NCBI RefSeq assembly: GCF_016587415.1
Contig: NZ_BNJI01000001.1
Coordinates: 6,425,501-6,489,500, forward strand
Length of the DNA stretch: 64,000 bases
Direction of reading: 5' to 3'
Origin: Ktedonobacter sp. SOSP1-85
GTDB lineage: Bacteria > Chloroflexota > Ktedonobacteria > Ktedonobacterales > Ktedonobacteraceae
Below the pieces are notes generated by a model. It was not told the origin of the DNA. It did not search any database and saw only the letters and a program-made list of their open reading frames with translations. Positions 26,814 through 36,073 of this stretch are shown here, in pieces (position 1 is the first letter of the stretch; each line of letters begins with the position of its first letter). The position numbers and the translations under genes were made by a program.

Positions 26814-27623
26814 ATGAGTATCCTCAAGGTTCCTGGGGCGCAGTTATTTTACGAGGTGAGCGGCTCTGGGCCACTGCTGATCCTGATTCCAGGGGCCAGT
26901 GGTACCGGAGAGTCCTTCCGTCCGCTCACCCACCACCTGATCCCACAGTATCAGGTGGTCATCTACGACCGTCGTGGTTTTTCCAGCAGTCCCCTCGACG
27001 GTCCTGCCGACCCAGTTCACCGGCTTGAGACCGATGCCGATGATGTCCGGCGTTTGATCGAGAGTCTTTCGGACCAACCGGCGATTGTCTTTGGCAGCAG
27101 TTCGGGAGCTATTGTCGCCCTCGAAGTCCTCACCCGTGCTCCAGAGCGGGTCCAGGCGCTGGTTGCCCACGAACCGCCAGCCGTTTTCCTGTTGCCCGAT
27201 GCGGCCTCCTGGCTGGCCTTTTTCGACGGGGTCTACGAGACCTACCGAGAGGATGGGATTCCCAAGGCCATGCAGCAGTTTGCCAGCGGGATACTTGGAA
27301 GCGTCGACCTCCAGGTACTGGAGCAGGTGAGGCGTGAGCATACAAATGCGTCTATCGTGTCCAACACCAGGTACTGGATGGAGTACGAGCTGCGCCAGTA
27401 TCCACGGGTACAGCTTGATCTGGTTGCTCTGGCTGCGCACGCCGAGCGGATTCTGCTTGGCGGGGGCTATGACTCCCAGGACCAGTTGCCCTACCAGCCG
27501 AACCGGGTGCTGGCGGAGCAGTTGGACCTCTGCGTCGTTGATTTCCCCGGCGGACATCTCGGCTTCCTGTCCTACCCGGCCTCGTTTGCGAAGGCACTCA
27601 TGGACGCACTTAAAGACTTTTAG
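26814..27623 (+). CDS. Alpha/beta hydrolase
   Basis: 269 residues. Features are the oxyanion region LILIPGASGTGESFRPLT, VVIYDRRGFSSSPLDG, the nucleophile elbow VFGSSSGAIVAL (Ser at about 92) and a C-terminal DFPGGHLGFLSYP that supplies the histidine. Soluble, no signal peptide. It sits 17 nt after the membrane protein and 42 nt before a P450, so it is probably part of the same operon. The substrate is unknown. Confidence 0.92.
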   Translation: MSILKVPGAQLFYEVSGSGPLLILIPGASGTGESFRPLTHHLIPQYQVVIYDRRGFSSSPLDGPADPVHRLETDADDVRRLIESLSDQPAIVFGSSSGAIVALEVLTRAPERVQALVAHEPPAVFLLPDAASWLAFFDGVYETYREDGIPKAMQQFASGILGSVDLQVLEQVRREHTNASIVSNTRYWMEYELRQYPRVQLDLVALAAHAERILLGGGYDSQDQLPYQPNRVLAEQLDLCVVDFPGGHLGFLSYPASFAKALMDALKDF

Positions 27624-27665
27624 TGTCAGGATAGTACACGGCTTTTCCTGAGAGGAGAACAGCAC

Positions 27666-29072
27666 ATGTCTCAATCAACATTACCATCACAACCTACGAT
27701 GACTCGACCAGCGCAAGCGAAGAGGCGCAGGCAATCACCTCCCGGACCGCCGTGGCAGACGGCACTCTGGAATACTCTCAGGTTTGGGAACCGGCCCCTC
27801 TCGTTCTTACGGGAACTGCGCGAGCGCTACGGTGATGTCGTGACACTACCAACGGTGCTCGGTCCCTGGACCCTGGTCTTTCATCCCGATGGCGTACGCC
27901 ATGTCGTGCAAGAGAATCACAAAAACTACCGTAAGGGAGGGCTTTCCGATCAAGTGCTCAGGATGACGCTGGGCAATGGCCTGCTCACCAACAATGGAGA
28001 CTCCTGGCTACAGCAGCGTCGCCTGATCCAACCAGCCTTTCATCGAAGCCGTATCGCGGGCTTTGGCCAACTGATGACCGAGGACGCGGTTTCCTGGCTT
28101 GATGAAATCAACCTCGACACGTCAGAGCCTCTCGATATGTTCCAGCAGATGAGTGGCCTGACCTTGACCATTGTGTGCAAAGCACTCTTTGGCGCGGACA
28201 TGCTCCCTTACAAGCAGCGCGTGTTCCAGGCGCTGGGCACCGCCATTCGCCTGGAAGCGCACTCCTTTTACATGCCAGGGCTGATCTTCCTACCGACCCC
28301 TCAGCGTTATCACCTGTATGAGGCGAGAGACACCCTCTACACCGTCGTTGATGAGTTGATCGCTGGGCGAAGGAACAGAGCGACCGAGAGCGAGAATGAT
28401 CTGCTGACCATGCTCTTGCAGGCGCGGGATGAAGAGACAGGCCTTGGCATGAACGATCAGCAATTGCGCGATGAGGTCATCACGCTCATGGTAGCAGGTC
28501 ATGAGACCACAGCTGGCGCGCTCACCTGGACACTTCTGCTGCTCTCACAGCACCCGGACATGGAAGCTAGGCTCAGAGAGGAGTACACCCGCGTCCTGGG
28601 CGGACGTGCGGCGACAATAGATGATCTGCCCCAGCTCAAGCTTGGGCGTATGGTACTGGAGGAGTCCATGCGCCTCTATCCACCTGCATGGGCCTTTGGC
28701 CGCCAGGCCATCGATGAGGATGAGATTGGTGGCTACCGCATCGCCAAAGGGGCGTTTGTTCTGATGTTTCCGGCAGTGACCCATCGGCACCCTGATTTCT
28801 GGGAGCGGCCTGATGTCTTCGACCCAGAGCGCTTTGCGCCGGAGCGAACAACTGGGCATCATCGCTTTGCCTACATTCCCTTTGGGGGAGGCCCGCGTGT
28901 GTGTATCGGCAATCAGTTTGCTCTCACCGAAGCCCAGCTCATTCTGGCGACGATCCTGCCTCGGTATCAGTTCCACCTCCTACCAGGGGCAAAAGTGGTC
29001 CCGGAGCCGCTGATTACGTTGCGACCACGAGGCGGCCTGCGGATGACGCTCCATCGGCTGGGAGAGCCATGA
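27666..29072 (+). CDS. Cytochrome P450 (CYP4/CYP110-like)
   Basis: 468 residues, longer than the P450 at 1386-2564 and of a different group. Seen are I-helix AGHETTAG (277-284), ExxR at E333-R336, PERF at 387-390 and the heme loop FGGGPRVCIG with C413. The N-terminus has a proline-rich PPGPPWQTALW segment but no membrane helix. Such enzymes hydroxylate fatty acids, terpenes or other hydrophobic chains. GAGAGGAG precedes the ATG. Last gene of the methyltransferase-to-P450 run. Confidence 0.95.
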   Translation: MSQSTLPSQPTMTRPAQAKRRRQSPPGPPWQTALWNTLRFGNRPLSFLRELRERYGDVVTLPTVLGPWTLVFHPDGVRHVVQENHKNYRKGGLSDQVLRMTLGNGLLTNNGDSWLQQRRLIQPAFHRSRIAGFGQLMTEDAVSWLDEINLDTSEPLDMFQQMSGLTLTIVCKALFGADMLPYKQRVFQALGTAIRLEAHSFYMPGLIFLPTPQRYHLYEARDTLYTVVDELIAGRRNRATESENDLLTMLLQARDEETGLGMNDQQLRDEVITLMVAGHETTAGALTWTLLLLSQHPDMEARLREEYTRVLGGRAATIDDLPQLKLGRMVLEESMRLYPPAWAFGRQAIDEDEIGGYRIAKGAFVLMFPAVTHRHPDFWERPDVFDPERFAPERTTGHHRFAYIPFGGGPRVCIGNQFALTEAQLILATILPRYQFHLLPGAKVVPEPLITLRPRGGLRMTLHRLGEP

Positions 29073-29321
29073 ACGAGACATCTTTGAAAGAAGCGAGAGC
29101 ACGTTCATGTGAACATGCTCAGAGCGGATGCGGAATGATCCCCACTAATCGCGATGTCGCTGCGGTCGCCGAAGGAATGCGGTGAAACTAGACGACAGTG
29201 CACAATCTCATCTCCAGCATCGGAGGCTTTCTCCCACCCGAAGTTTGCCTGTTACCTGCCAGGTCATTACAAAGCAGGGATGAAGCTTGGCGTTGTTGTG
29301 AAAGCATAAGCAAGCGAGGGC

Positions 29322-29370
29322 GAGCAAGATGGGAACTAGCTTCACAGAACTCCTCATCTTGCTCTTATTT
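29322..29370 (+). terminator. Probable rho-independent terminator after the P450
   Basis: Stem GAGCAAGATG (29322-29331) with CATCTTGCTC (29355-29364), followed by TTATTTTTCC. It lies 250 nt downstream of the P450 stop; the gene-free 29073-29530 stretch holds nothing else recognised. Confidence 0.5.
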
Positions 29371-29530
29371 TTCCTCCCATTTTGAAGAAAAGAGGAACAC
29401 CGCAAGCCATGCCCGTTGATTACAGAGGACGTGGGTGTCTGCCCCTTTTCTTGAGGCAAGAGCAACCCACACCATTGTACAAATGCTCCCCACGGAATGC
29501 CAAAATGGACAGACTCGTGAGCTGGAAGCA

Positions 29531-30892
29531 TTAATCTTCCTGCCGATCCGCCCCACGTCCGCGGCTGAAGGCGCGGGCCACAGCGCGTTTGGCTGGGGGA
29601 AGATGATTGACGGCGCGCAGCATCGTACGCTGGGTGGTCATGATGGCTGTTCCGATCACAGGCTTATTGATGGGCGCGTTGGGGTCCATCTGGGCAAGCG
29701 ATTGCTTGACAGCCTCTGCACCGTATTTCTGCATCTTCTCCTCATAGCCGTGGATGGCGGTCAGCAGATCCTGCTGGCCATCGTGCGCGGCCACGAGCTG
29801 CTTGCAGAGCAGGCGGGCGTCGCGCAGAGCGGTGTTTGCGCCGGCTCCCCGACCCGGGGTCATAGTGTGGATGGCGTCTCCCAGCAGGGTGACATTCGTG
29901 GTCGGCCAGGGCACGATAGGCTGCGAGGTGCGAATGTTCACCGGCAGCGCCGTCGAGGGATCAGAGTGCGCGATCAGGGTGTGCAGGCTGGGATGCCAGG
30001 AGCTGGTCATTTCCCGGATCACCGCCACTAGTTCTTCCCCGCGCAGGTTCATGGGATCGCGCGGGAATTGCTGGCGAGGCGCCCACAGGCCCCAGCCGAT
30101 ATAGTCGCTCTCATTGTCATATAACATGCCCGGCCACTGAGCCAGCACCTCAGCCTCATTCACGCCAATCCCTGGCTTGAGCTGGCCATCGTGCCGCCAG
30201 GGAAACTCCACCATATGCAGGATGAAACCAACGCCTCTGGGCGCAAAGATCATGCTCATGCCCTTCAACACCTTCTCCGAAACCAGCGCCACATTCTCCG
30301 GTGTCATCGGCACTTTGGCCCCCGCGGAGAGCAGACCCGTCTCCACCAGCGTGGCATGGGGCAGATATTGCCGGCGCACCCGCGAATTGGCCCCATCCGC
30401 CGCCACCAGAACCGTGCCCGTGGCGCTAGAGCCATCCGCAAAGAAGGCCATCACCGTGCCGTCGTCATGCTGCTCATAATGTGTAAACGTCTTATCAAAG
30501 TGGACAATATCCTCCAATCCACTCAAAAGCACCTGGCGCATCGTCATGCGACTGACTGTATGCTCGCGTCTCGCCGGATCAGGATCGCCCGTTAGCAGTG
30601 TACTCTCCAGGCTCATCAACTCCTTCATCTGCTCGGTGAGCATATTCAGGTAGAGTGGAGGCCGCGCACAGGTGGCGAGGAAGGTCTCGAACAGTTCGGG
30701 CGGCAGATTGGCCCGCAGGCCCCGAATGCCGTCGGGACCAATGCCAACGCGGAAGCCCTGCAGGGGATTGATGCGTGTGCGATCGCGTTCATACACCGCC
30801 ACACTGATCCCGGCCTGCTTCAGACCCTGCGCCAGACACAGCCCGCCGGTGCCGGCCCCAATAATGAGAACATGCAGTGGTTGGGTAGACAT
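29531..30892 (-). CDS. FAD-dependent monooxygenase (PHBH/UbiH-like)
   Basis: 453 residues. FAD-binding GxGxxG is in VLIIGAGTGGLCLAQGLKQAG with E/D at the end of the second strand (VYERD). The DG motif is VLVAADGANSRVRRQYLP and the GD motif is VLLGDAIHTMTPGRGAGANTAL. It belongs to the group A aromatic-type monooxygenases, which often hydroxylate aromatics, polyketides or tetracycline-like drugs using NAD(P)H. GAAGGAGC precedes the ATG. It is divergent from a MarR gene 111 nt away, a layout that suggests MarR control. Confidence 0.94.
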   Translation of the reverse strand: MSTQPLHVLIIGAGTGGLCLAQGLKQAGISVAVYERDRTRINPLQGFRVGIGPDGIRGLRANLPPELFETFLATCARPPLYLNMLTEQMKELMSLESTLLTGDPDPARREHTVSRMTMRQVLLSGLEDIVHFDKTFTHYEQHDDGTVMAFFADGSSATGTVLVAADGANSRVRRQYLPHATLVETGLLSAGAKVPMTPENVALVSEKVLKGMSMIFAPRGVGFILHMVEFPWRHDGQLKPGIGVNEAEVLAQWPGMLYDNESDYIGWGLWAPRQQFPRDPMNLRGEELVAVIREMTSSWHPSLHTLIAHSDPSTALPVNIRTSQPIVPWPTTNVTLLGDAIHTMTPGRGAGANTALRDARLLCKQLVAAHDGQQDLLTAIHGYEEKMQKYGAEAVKQSLAQMDPNAPINKPVIGTAIMTTQRTMLRAVNHLPPAKRAVARAFSRGRGADRQED

Positions 30893-30971
30893 CGAATTGC
30901 TCCTTCTGATACACTAATTTCAGTGGTCAAGCATCACATTGATTAAAAATGACAGTGACTTGATATTACAA

Positions 30972-30986
30972 TAACTAAATTAGTTA
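30972..30986. promoter_or_regulatory. Palindromic MarR operator candidate
   Basis: TAACTAA-A-TTAGTTA is a perfect 7-bp inverted repeat around one base, in the intergenic region of the divergent monooxygenase and MarR genes, just before the MarR ribosome site. Position and AT-rich symmetry fit MarR autoregulation. Confidence 0.6.
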
Positions 30987-31003
30987 CGAAGGAGGGCGCA
31001 AAA

Positions 31004-31570
31004 ATGTTGCAGCGGGATCAGAAAGGGGAGGACAACATGGAGGAAGAGAGACGGACGCAGGCGAAAGCAGAAGAAAGCGGACAGGCCGCAGCGGGAGATC
31101 TGCAGCGTGATCGCGCCGGGCTGCTGAGGGAGTTGGTCAATGAGATGCAGCGCAGCACCGATGCCTCGACCTTTTTTCTTCAGTTCGTGGCGGCCCGAAC
31201 AGGCATCCATGTCACCGATATAAAAGTGCTGAGCCTGCTCTCGCGCCTGGGCCCGCTCAATGCGAGCCGCATCGCTGATCTCAGCGGCCTGACGACAGGG
31301 GCTATCACCTTTGTGCTCGATCGCCTGGAAAAGCTCGGCTATGCTCGTCGCGTGCGCTCTGCGAAAGATCGCCGCGTTGTGCTCACGGAGATCAATCCCG
31401 AAGCGCTCGCAGGCGGCTTCGGCAACTACTTTATGCGCATGGCCGAGATTACGGTCGAGGCTGCGACTCAGCTAACTGATGAGCAACTGGCTCTGATTGT
31501 TGATTTTACGCAGAAGATGAATACACGGGCAGAAGAGGTGTTGCAAGAAATGAAAAACGATGGCATGTAG
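31004..31570 (+). CDS. MarR family transcriptional regulator
   Basis: 188 residues. The winged helix-turn-helix of MarR proteins is seen: VLSLLSRLGPLNASRIADLSGLTTGAI, VLDRLEKLGYARRVRSAKDRRVVLTEI, with dimerisation helices on both sides. A charged 30-residue N-terminal extension is unusual. ATG 31004 follows AAGGAGG; 31037 is an alternative start. It probably represses the divergent FAD monooxygenase in the absence of an aromatic ligand. Confidence 0.93.
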   Translation: MLQRDQKGEDNMEEERRTQAKAEESGQAAAGDLQRDRAGLLRELVNEMQRSTDASTFFLQFVAARTGIHVTDIKVLSLLSRLGPLNASRIADLSGLTTGAITFVLDRLEKLGYARRVRSAKDRRVVLTEINPEALAGGFGNYFMRMAEITVEAATQLTDEQLALIVDFTQKMNTRAEEVLQEMKNDGM

Positions 31571-31688
31571 CAACGGGACTTGCTCCTGTTAAGTCCGAGC
31601 AGCGATCGGTGTTCGCGCCAAACTTACCTTCCGCTTGCGCCAGACTCGTTTTCAATCCGCATGAGTGGCCTGAAACTCTATTGTTGGC

Positions 31689-31818
31689 TTAGCGCAGGTA
31701 GGAGGTCAGGACCACGTCTCGACGGTTATGCCCGAGCGCGCGTGAAACGACCAGGACGGCTTCCTCATCAAGAATGCCGTGGGGCAGGCGTCCCTGTGGC
31801 GAGGCCGTTTCTGATGTG
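31689..31818 (-). pseudogene. C-terminal remnant of a tyrosine recombinase
   Basis: Minus-strand frame ends VVSRALGHNRRDVVLTSYLR and a stop. This resembles the end of phage-type integrases, where the motif is LGHxxxxxTxxYx with the catalytic Tyr. Only about 40 residues remain, directly abutting a copied MocR fragment at 31823. Not functional. Confidence 0.5.
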
Positions 31819-31822
31819 AAGT

Positions 31823-31910
31823 GAGGGCAAGATCTGCTAGGTTGTGAAGTGCGTGTCGTCTTTTTGCCATGCTTGAAAAGGAAGCCTCCAGCAAATGATA
31901 CCATGAAATT
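31823..31910 (-). repeat. 88-bp exact copy of the MocR gene 5' end
   Basis: Identical over 88 bp to 53815-53902, covering the start codon and first ~15 codons of the MocR regulator plus 40 bp upstream, in the same orientation. A third, diverged copy lies at 38870-38957 in the opposite orientation. Probably carried here by rearrangement through a mobile element. Confidence 0.9.
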
Positions 31911-32098
31911 GGGATCCCTTGTACCGCCGGCGCCACAAAGCCGGGCAGCAATTGGTGGATGCAAGTATCCTGCCGCACCTGCCTGAGCCTGATCCACAAA
32001 CCACCCCAGCCACGAACGCACTAACGCAGCAACGCGCCTTCGCACAAGAGCAGCAGCGTGAAAGCGCACAGCAGCCCCTTCGGCCTCACGCCTTGCTT

Positions 32099-32779
32099 TC
32101 AGGAGCCGTCTGCTCGTCTTGCGAGAGGGCAAGACGACGTGGACTCGGGGCTGCGTACATAGTAAGTGAAGGCCCAGAAGATCCACAGGCAACTGCACAA
32201 GCCCAGACTTACATAGGGATTCCAGAAGGCCAGCAGAGTCGCCAGCAGGTAGAGCGGCAATCCCAGCAGTTGGTTGCGTGTCAGCCTCTTTACCTGGCGG
32301 GAAGTCACGGCTGGGTGCAGCAGACGGCGCTGATGCGTGGCTGCCCACCAGAGCAGGTTGTAGGCCACATTGATCACAACAAAGACCCCGGCATAGACGG
32401 CACACGCTAGGGATGCCGCGGGCGTGATGAGGTACTGGGTCACCAGAGAGGTGGGAAAGGGCACCACGGTGACTAACAACAGTAGCAAGCCATTGGCGAA
32501 CAGAAAGGGGGTGTCGGTCTTGTACACCAATTTGAAAAGGCCATGATGGCTTGCCCACATGATCAAGATCGTGGCAAAACTCGTCATGAACGTGAGGTAA
32601 GACGGCCACCGTGCAAGCAGCGCGCTGCCCAACGCGGGCACGGAGATCGCTCCCGGCAGGTTTGGCACTTGCAAATTGAACACCAGCAACGTAATGGCGA
32701 CGGCAAAGACGCCATCGCTGAAGGATTCGAGGCGACCGGTCTCTTTTTCGACGGCCCCTGCTCGCTGTTCACGGCCCAT
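32099..32779 (-). CDS. TMEM175-like (DUF1211) membrane protein, putative potassium channel
   Basis: 226 residues from the ATG behind AAGGAGAGA; the frame is open 35 codons further upstream, but those lie in a MITE inverted repeat. The signature RLESFSDGVFAVAITLLV at the N-terminus is the conserved RxxxFSD(G/A)VFAIAxTLL motif of TMEM175, whose members conduct K+. Six hydrophobic segments follow, as expected for a bacterial single-repeat subunit. Gene context gives no further clue. Confidence 0.9.
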   Translation of the reverse strand: MGREQRAGAVEKETGRLESFSDGVFAVAITLLVFNLQVPNLPGAISVPALGSALLARWPSYLTFMTSFATILIMWASHHGLFKLVYKTDTPFLFANGLLLLLVTVVPFPTSLVTQYLITPAASLACAVYAGVFVVINVAYNLLWWAATHQRRLLHPAVTSRQVKRLTRNQLLGLPLYLLATLLAFWNPYVSLGLCSCLWIFWAFTYYVRSPESTSSCPLARRADGS

Positions 32780-32859
32780 TCTCTCTCCTTGCAGATACGC
32801 CAAGTACGTTGCCGCACATCTTGGGGTAATGGGAGCATCTGTGTCATGTATTGGTCTCT

Positions 32860-33058
32860 GAGAAACAACGGAGCGGATTTGCACGGTAAGGGAGTTTCTT
32901 CGATCCTCGTTCGGCTCGGTAAGTGGCTTGAGCCAAGGGATGATCGTTTCCCTTTTGCGTGGCAGGAATGGCGTTGTTAGATCGGTACGTTCTCTCTTGT
33001 ACCGCTTTATAAGCCACTTTATTTTCCTTATCGTGCAAATCCGCTCCGTTGTTCCTCA
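32860..33058. mobile_element. MITE-like element with 33-bp inverted repeats
   Basis: The ends at 32860-32892 and 33026-33058 are inverted repeats of 33 bp with two mismatches (core AACAACGGAGCGGATTTGCA). The 199-bp unit has no gene. It lies between TMEM175 and DoxX genes and supplies a false upstream extension to the TMEM175 frame. No target-site duplication could be assigned. Confidence 0.8.
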
Positions 33059-33076
33059 AAGGCCTTTATCTTATGC

Positions 33077-33718
33077 TCACGCTCTATGCTTGGTTTTGTC
33101 GCCCTGCTTGAGCTGGCCTGCAATGATAACGACGCTTGCAGCGGCAAGGAAGAGTCCGGTGTCCATTGCACCACCGTAGGCGACGCCGGGAGTGAACCAG
33201 GGGGCAGGCATACCATCCAGCATGAAGTAGCTCAGGCCGAGCAGTCCTGCACCGATGGCGGCAAGCAGCCCCAAGATCAACAGCAGCCGATCGCCATAGG
33301 CGAACAGGATCGCACTTCTTCCTCTGAGAGCATGCTTGGCAAACGGGCGCAGCAACGTTACCAGACCAGCGGTAATGAGTCCCAGACCGGCGAGTGTCTC
33401 ACCCCACTCGACAAGGAAGCCGAAGAGTGCAGCGTTAGGCACAACCAGTCCCTGCAGCAGAGCCACGAAGAGGCCCGGCAAGCGCCCGCTGCTGGTAGTG
33501 GTGCGAAGAAGCTCACTGAGCTGATCAGGGAAGGTTCCCAGCAGGATCTTATCGGCACCAGCTAGCAACCAGGCATAGCCAACGATGAGCTGCAGGCCGA
33601 CCAGCGCCGGATTCGCGGTCGGAATTACGCGTTCTTGAGACTGTCTGTCAGATTGCGGCTTTACAGATTCTTCTAGTAGTGGTCGAGTTTCAATACGAGG
33701 ATGAGTCGTTGTATTCAT
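33077..33718 (-). CDS. DoxX family membrane protein
   Basis: 213 residues from the ATG with AAAGGTGAAAGC upstream. About four to five membrane helices. The first, LQLIVGYAWLLAGADKILLG, matches the conserved start of DoxX proteins (WLxAGxxKL). The charged N-terminal 40 residues are unconserved. DoxX-like proteins are linked to redox and quinone functions; the exact role is unknown. Confidence 0.82.
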   Translation of the reverse strand: MNTTTHPRIETRPLLEESVKPQSDRQSQERVIPTANPALVGLQLIVGYAWLLAGADKILLGTFPDQLSELLRTTTSSGRLPGLFVALLQGLVVPNAALFGFLVEWGETLAGLGLITAGLVTLLRPFAKHALRGRSAILFAYGDRLLLILGLLAAIGAGLLGLSYFMLDGMPAPWFTPGVAYGGAMDTGLFLAAASVVIIAGQLKQGDKTKHRA

Positions 33719-33851
33719 TGCTTTCACCTTTACTAGCCCACCACGCGCCTGAAAATGTGCGGCTGGTGTGCTCTCATCTTTTGTGCCTTTTTGTTTATTT
33801 AGGAAGGGGCGGTATATATTTCATTCATTCCTGCTTGACGGTTCGGTACTC

Positions 33852-34247
33852 CTACACTACCTGGACAGTCAGGTTCATACCGGAATGGATCGTACAATAG
33901 AGCTTGAACGTTCCTGCGGTAGTGAAAGGACCAATCGCCTGCGAACTATTGCCTGCAACTTGCAAATCCTTGACCTGCGGTGCACCTAGCTCGGCGCCTG
34001 GATGTGCCTTACCCTGCTCCCAGGTTCCATTAGCAATAATGTGCGTCGTTATCGTATCAGCAACCAATGTGACACTTTCTCCCTTTTTAATAGTGATGGA
34101 CGACTGAACAAACTGCATACTGCTCATGTGGACGACGTTCTCTGTAGAGTGAGAAGCAGGATTAGCATTGCTAGCAGTGCCACAGGCTGCTAGGAGAAGG
34201 ACGATAACGCTACATAGGGCCAGGATGACACCTGGTTTTCTCAACAT
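33852..34247 (-). CDS. Cupredoxin-domain lipoprotein
   Basis: 131 residues. The signal peptide ends in a lipobox (VLLLAACG, Cys at about 22), so it is anchored outside the membrane. The rest is a plastocyanin/azurin-like fold: the first copper His in TITTHIIANG, and C, H, M in the C-terminal LYCTIHSGMNLTVQVV loop. All type-1 copper ligands are present, so it may carry electrons or copper. GAGGTAAAGC precedes the ATG. Confidence 0.93.
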   Translation of the reverse strand: MLRKPGVILALCSVIVLLLAACGTASNANPASHSTENVVHMSSMQFVQSSITIKKGESVTLVADTITTHIIANGTWEQGKAHPGAELGAPQVKDLQVAGNSSQAIGPFTTAGTFKLYCTIHSGMNLTVQVV

Positions 34248-34307
34248 ATGCTTTACCTCAATTCTAAAATGGTTGGTTGTCTATCTATACAATAGGCGCC
34301 ATTTATA

Positions 34308-34736
34308 TTGTTCGTAGAATAAATTTTCGCTTTCCCGGTCTCATATAATTTCTAATGAATCCCCTAAAAACGTTCTGGATACAGATTGATAACAGGGTAC
34401 CGCGAAAATATCCTGACTCATAAAATTTCGTGTTGTCATTTGTATCGTTTTCGTCAAACGTTGGATGATTGAGAATGGCCAAAGTGATCGTTTTTGACGC
34501 AATTTTTTTGCATAGTACCGCGAAATGGCTTGTGGTACGGCTTCATTTTGTTGCTCATTTTTCGTTTACCTGATGCAAAAAGCTGCTGCACGATCGTGGC
34601 AAGTCAGAAAACATTTTGCTTCCTGCCAGGAAAAGAATTGTGTCAGGCAGGCTAGAAATGCGCCACTTCTGCCTCTCAGCTACTGAGATACGCGAATGGT
34701 TATGAGTCAAGAAACGAAATTTTATTCTACGAACAA
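34308..34736. mobile_element. MITE-like element with terminal inverted repeats
   Basis: TTGTTCGTAGAATAAA at 34308 and its complement ending at 34736 form ~22-bp inverted repeats with about one mismatch. The AT-rich 429-bp interior has no gene, a second inverted pair (TGACTCATAA / TTATGAGTCA) and two ACCGCGAAA motifs. The right end reaches into the last codons of the gene at 34722-34946. Confidence 0.7.
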
Positions 34737-34946
34737 CAGAGCATCTATGAATTCGATCTCGTTGTGCTCAAACCACATTGGTTCCCGTAGCGAGTCCAGA
34801 GCAATCAGGTAAAAACCAAAAAACGGGTCATCTTCTTCTCCATCAATGATGTTAACGCGCACAATCGTTCCTTTCAATCCTCGGAACGGACCGTAACTCG
34901 TGACCCGTATTCGCTTTCCTTCCTTAGCAAAGTGCTCATGACTCAT
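34722..34946 (-). CDS. Small KOW/SH3-like protein
   Basis: 74 residues: RIRVTSYGPFRGLKGTIVRVNII looks like a KOW motif (translation/transcription SH3-type strand), followed by an acidic EEDDPFFGFYLIAL segment. Good ribosome site (GGAGTTGACCTATC). Function unknown. Its last five codons and stop lie within the right inverted repeat of the neighbouring MITE, so the native C-terminus has probably been altered. Confidence 0.7.
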   Translation of the reverse strand: MSHEHFAKEGKRIRVTSYGPFRGLKGTIVRVNIIDGEEDDPFFGFYLIALDSLREPMWFEHNEIEFIDALLFVE

Positions 34947-35074
34947 GATAGGTCAACTCCTTTGTTCATCGCTAATGCTTCAAGGTGAGAAATCTCTTTC
35001 TCTCTAATCTCTTCTCTCTAAAGGAAAGAGAGCAACACTTGCTCACACATGCATCATTTTATATTTTCCTGCTA

Positions 35075-35460
35075 TCACAGACGCAACACGTTAGTACCAG
35101 AAAAAGGCGTATGGGGAAAGGCGAACGCATCAAACGAACCTATGAAATCGCGTTCAGTTAAATGGACTAGAGCCTGTTTGCAAACCATAAATAACCAAAG
35201 CAGAATACAGGCAAGCGTGACCATAGCCAGAAAATTGACCGCACGCTTCTCGTAGCGCGTGGCCACGCGCCGAAACTGCTTGAGTCGATTAATAGTGCGT
35301 TCGACCACATTGCGCTCTTTATAGAGGGCTCGGTTAAAGGGCCAGGTGCGCGTCTCATCGCAGCTGCGGGCAATCGTGTACCCAATTCCCGCCGCTATCT
35401 CAAGCGGCAAATCTTGCGACTACTGTACGCCTTATCTCCCAGAACCCGCTTGGGCCAAAG
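35075..35460 (-). pseudogene. IS5 family transposase C-terminal remnant
   Basis: Minus-strand frames give a VLGDKAYSSRKI-like block (about 35430) and then ALYKERNVVERTINRLKQFR and VATRYEKRAVNFLAMVTLAC. This is the conserved end of IS5/IS427-type DDE transposases, with the third acidic residue in NVVER. A frameshift near 35395 separates the pieces; the N-terminal half is missing. Confidence 0.82.
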
Positions 35461-35489
35461 CTTGGTGCGCCCTCGCCTCACTCACTTGA

Positions 35490-35728
35490 CTGTACCTTGT
35501 TCCATCAATACCTCGAAGAATCGGCTCAATGGGAACACGTTGCTTGGCGACCATCAACGTTTTAATCGCTGTTTCGCGTACATATTTCCCCTCGTGACGC
35601 AAATAGGGCAAAATCAGATGAAGAGGAATGATCTGTGAGGACCGGTAGCACCACACCTCCATGGCCGCAGTACAAACCGCCGGTATTGGATCGGTCATCA
35701 GCGTGAGCAGTAATTTATCGACCCGAGC
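35490..35728 (-). pseudogene. HEAT-repeat protein fragment
   Basis: Reads VDKLLLTLMTDPIPAVCTAA, HLILPYLRHEGKYVRETAIK, and QRVPIEPILRGI: two to three HEAT repeats (helix-turn-helix units of about 30 residues). Bounded by the IS5 remnant on one side and a TnpB-element right-end hairpin on the other, so both ends are lost. Confidence 0.5.
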
Positions 35729-35734
35729 GTAAAA

Positions 35735-35755
35735 CCCTGGGCTTTAGCCCTAGGG
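35735..35755 (+). ncRNA. TnpB-element right-end hairpin (omega-RNA-like) relic
   Basis: A 21-nt stem-loop with the same layout (eight pairs, a bulged T before the closing CCC/GGG block) as those at 36044-36064 and 60671-60691. The fifth pair is G-C here but C-G in the 60.7-kb copy. No tnpB is left beside it. Confidence 0.5.
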
Positions 35756-36043
35756 ATAGAAGCGAGTCCTTTGAAGGCGGATAGGGTGGTTGGGGATATC
35801 CCTCTCTTGACACTATCCACCTTTTACACTATACTAGAACAAGTGTTTTGGTACAGACACAACTGAAAAGTGTTTGGGCGTTGCAAGGTAAATCGTTCCC
35901 TTGCGTAAAAGCACTTGCGTACAAGTGTCCCTGTGCCCTCTCGGCGAGGTCTTTTAAGAGCTTCAAAGCCGCCTTGCCATCCAAGAGAGCAAACACGTAT
36001 TGGCTCGGACGGAGCCTTCAGGAAACTTCGGTTTGCTGAGAAG

Positions 36044-36073
36044 CCCCCGGATTTATCCGTGGGGAGTCGTCAC
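36044..36073 (+). ncRNA. TnpB-element right-end hairpin relic
   Basis: A 21-nt stem-loop (36044-36064, CCCCCGGAT...ATCCGTGGGG) followed by GAGTCGTCAC. The tract GTGGGGAGTCGTCAC (36059-36073) is repeated exactly at 42806-42820. It marks the 3' end of a lost TnpB element. The preceding 35800-36040 stretch shows no intact gene. Confidence 0.5.

Noticed and set aside
31689..32609. 306-codon minus-strand frame
   Set aside because: It runs antisense-frame through the TMEM175-like gene; only its last ~40 codons (tyrosine recombinase end) look real.
35848..36039. 63-codon plus-strand frame before the 36.04-kb hairpin
   Set aside because: No TnpB-like or other family residues; probably decayed element DNA.
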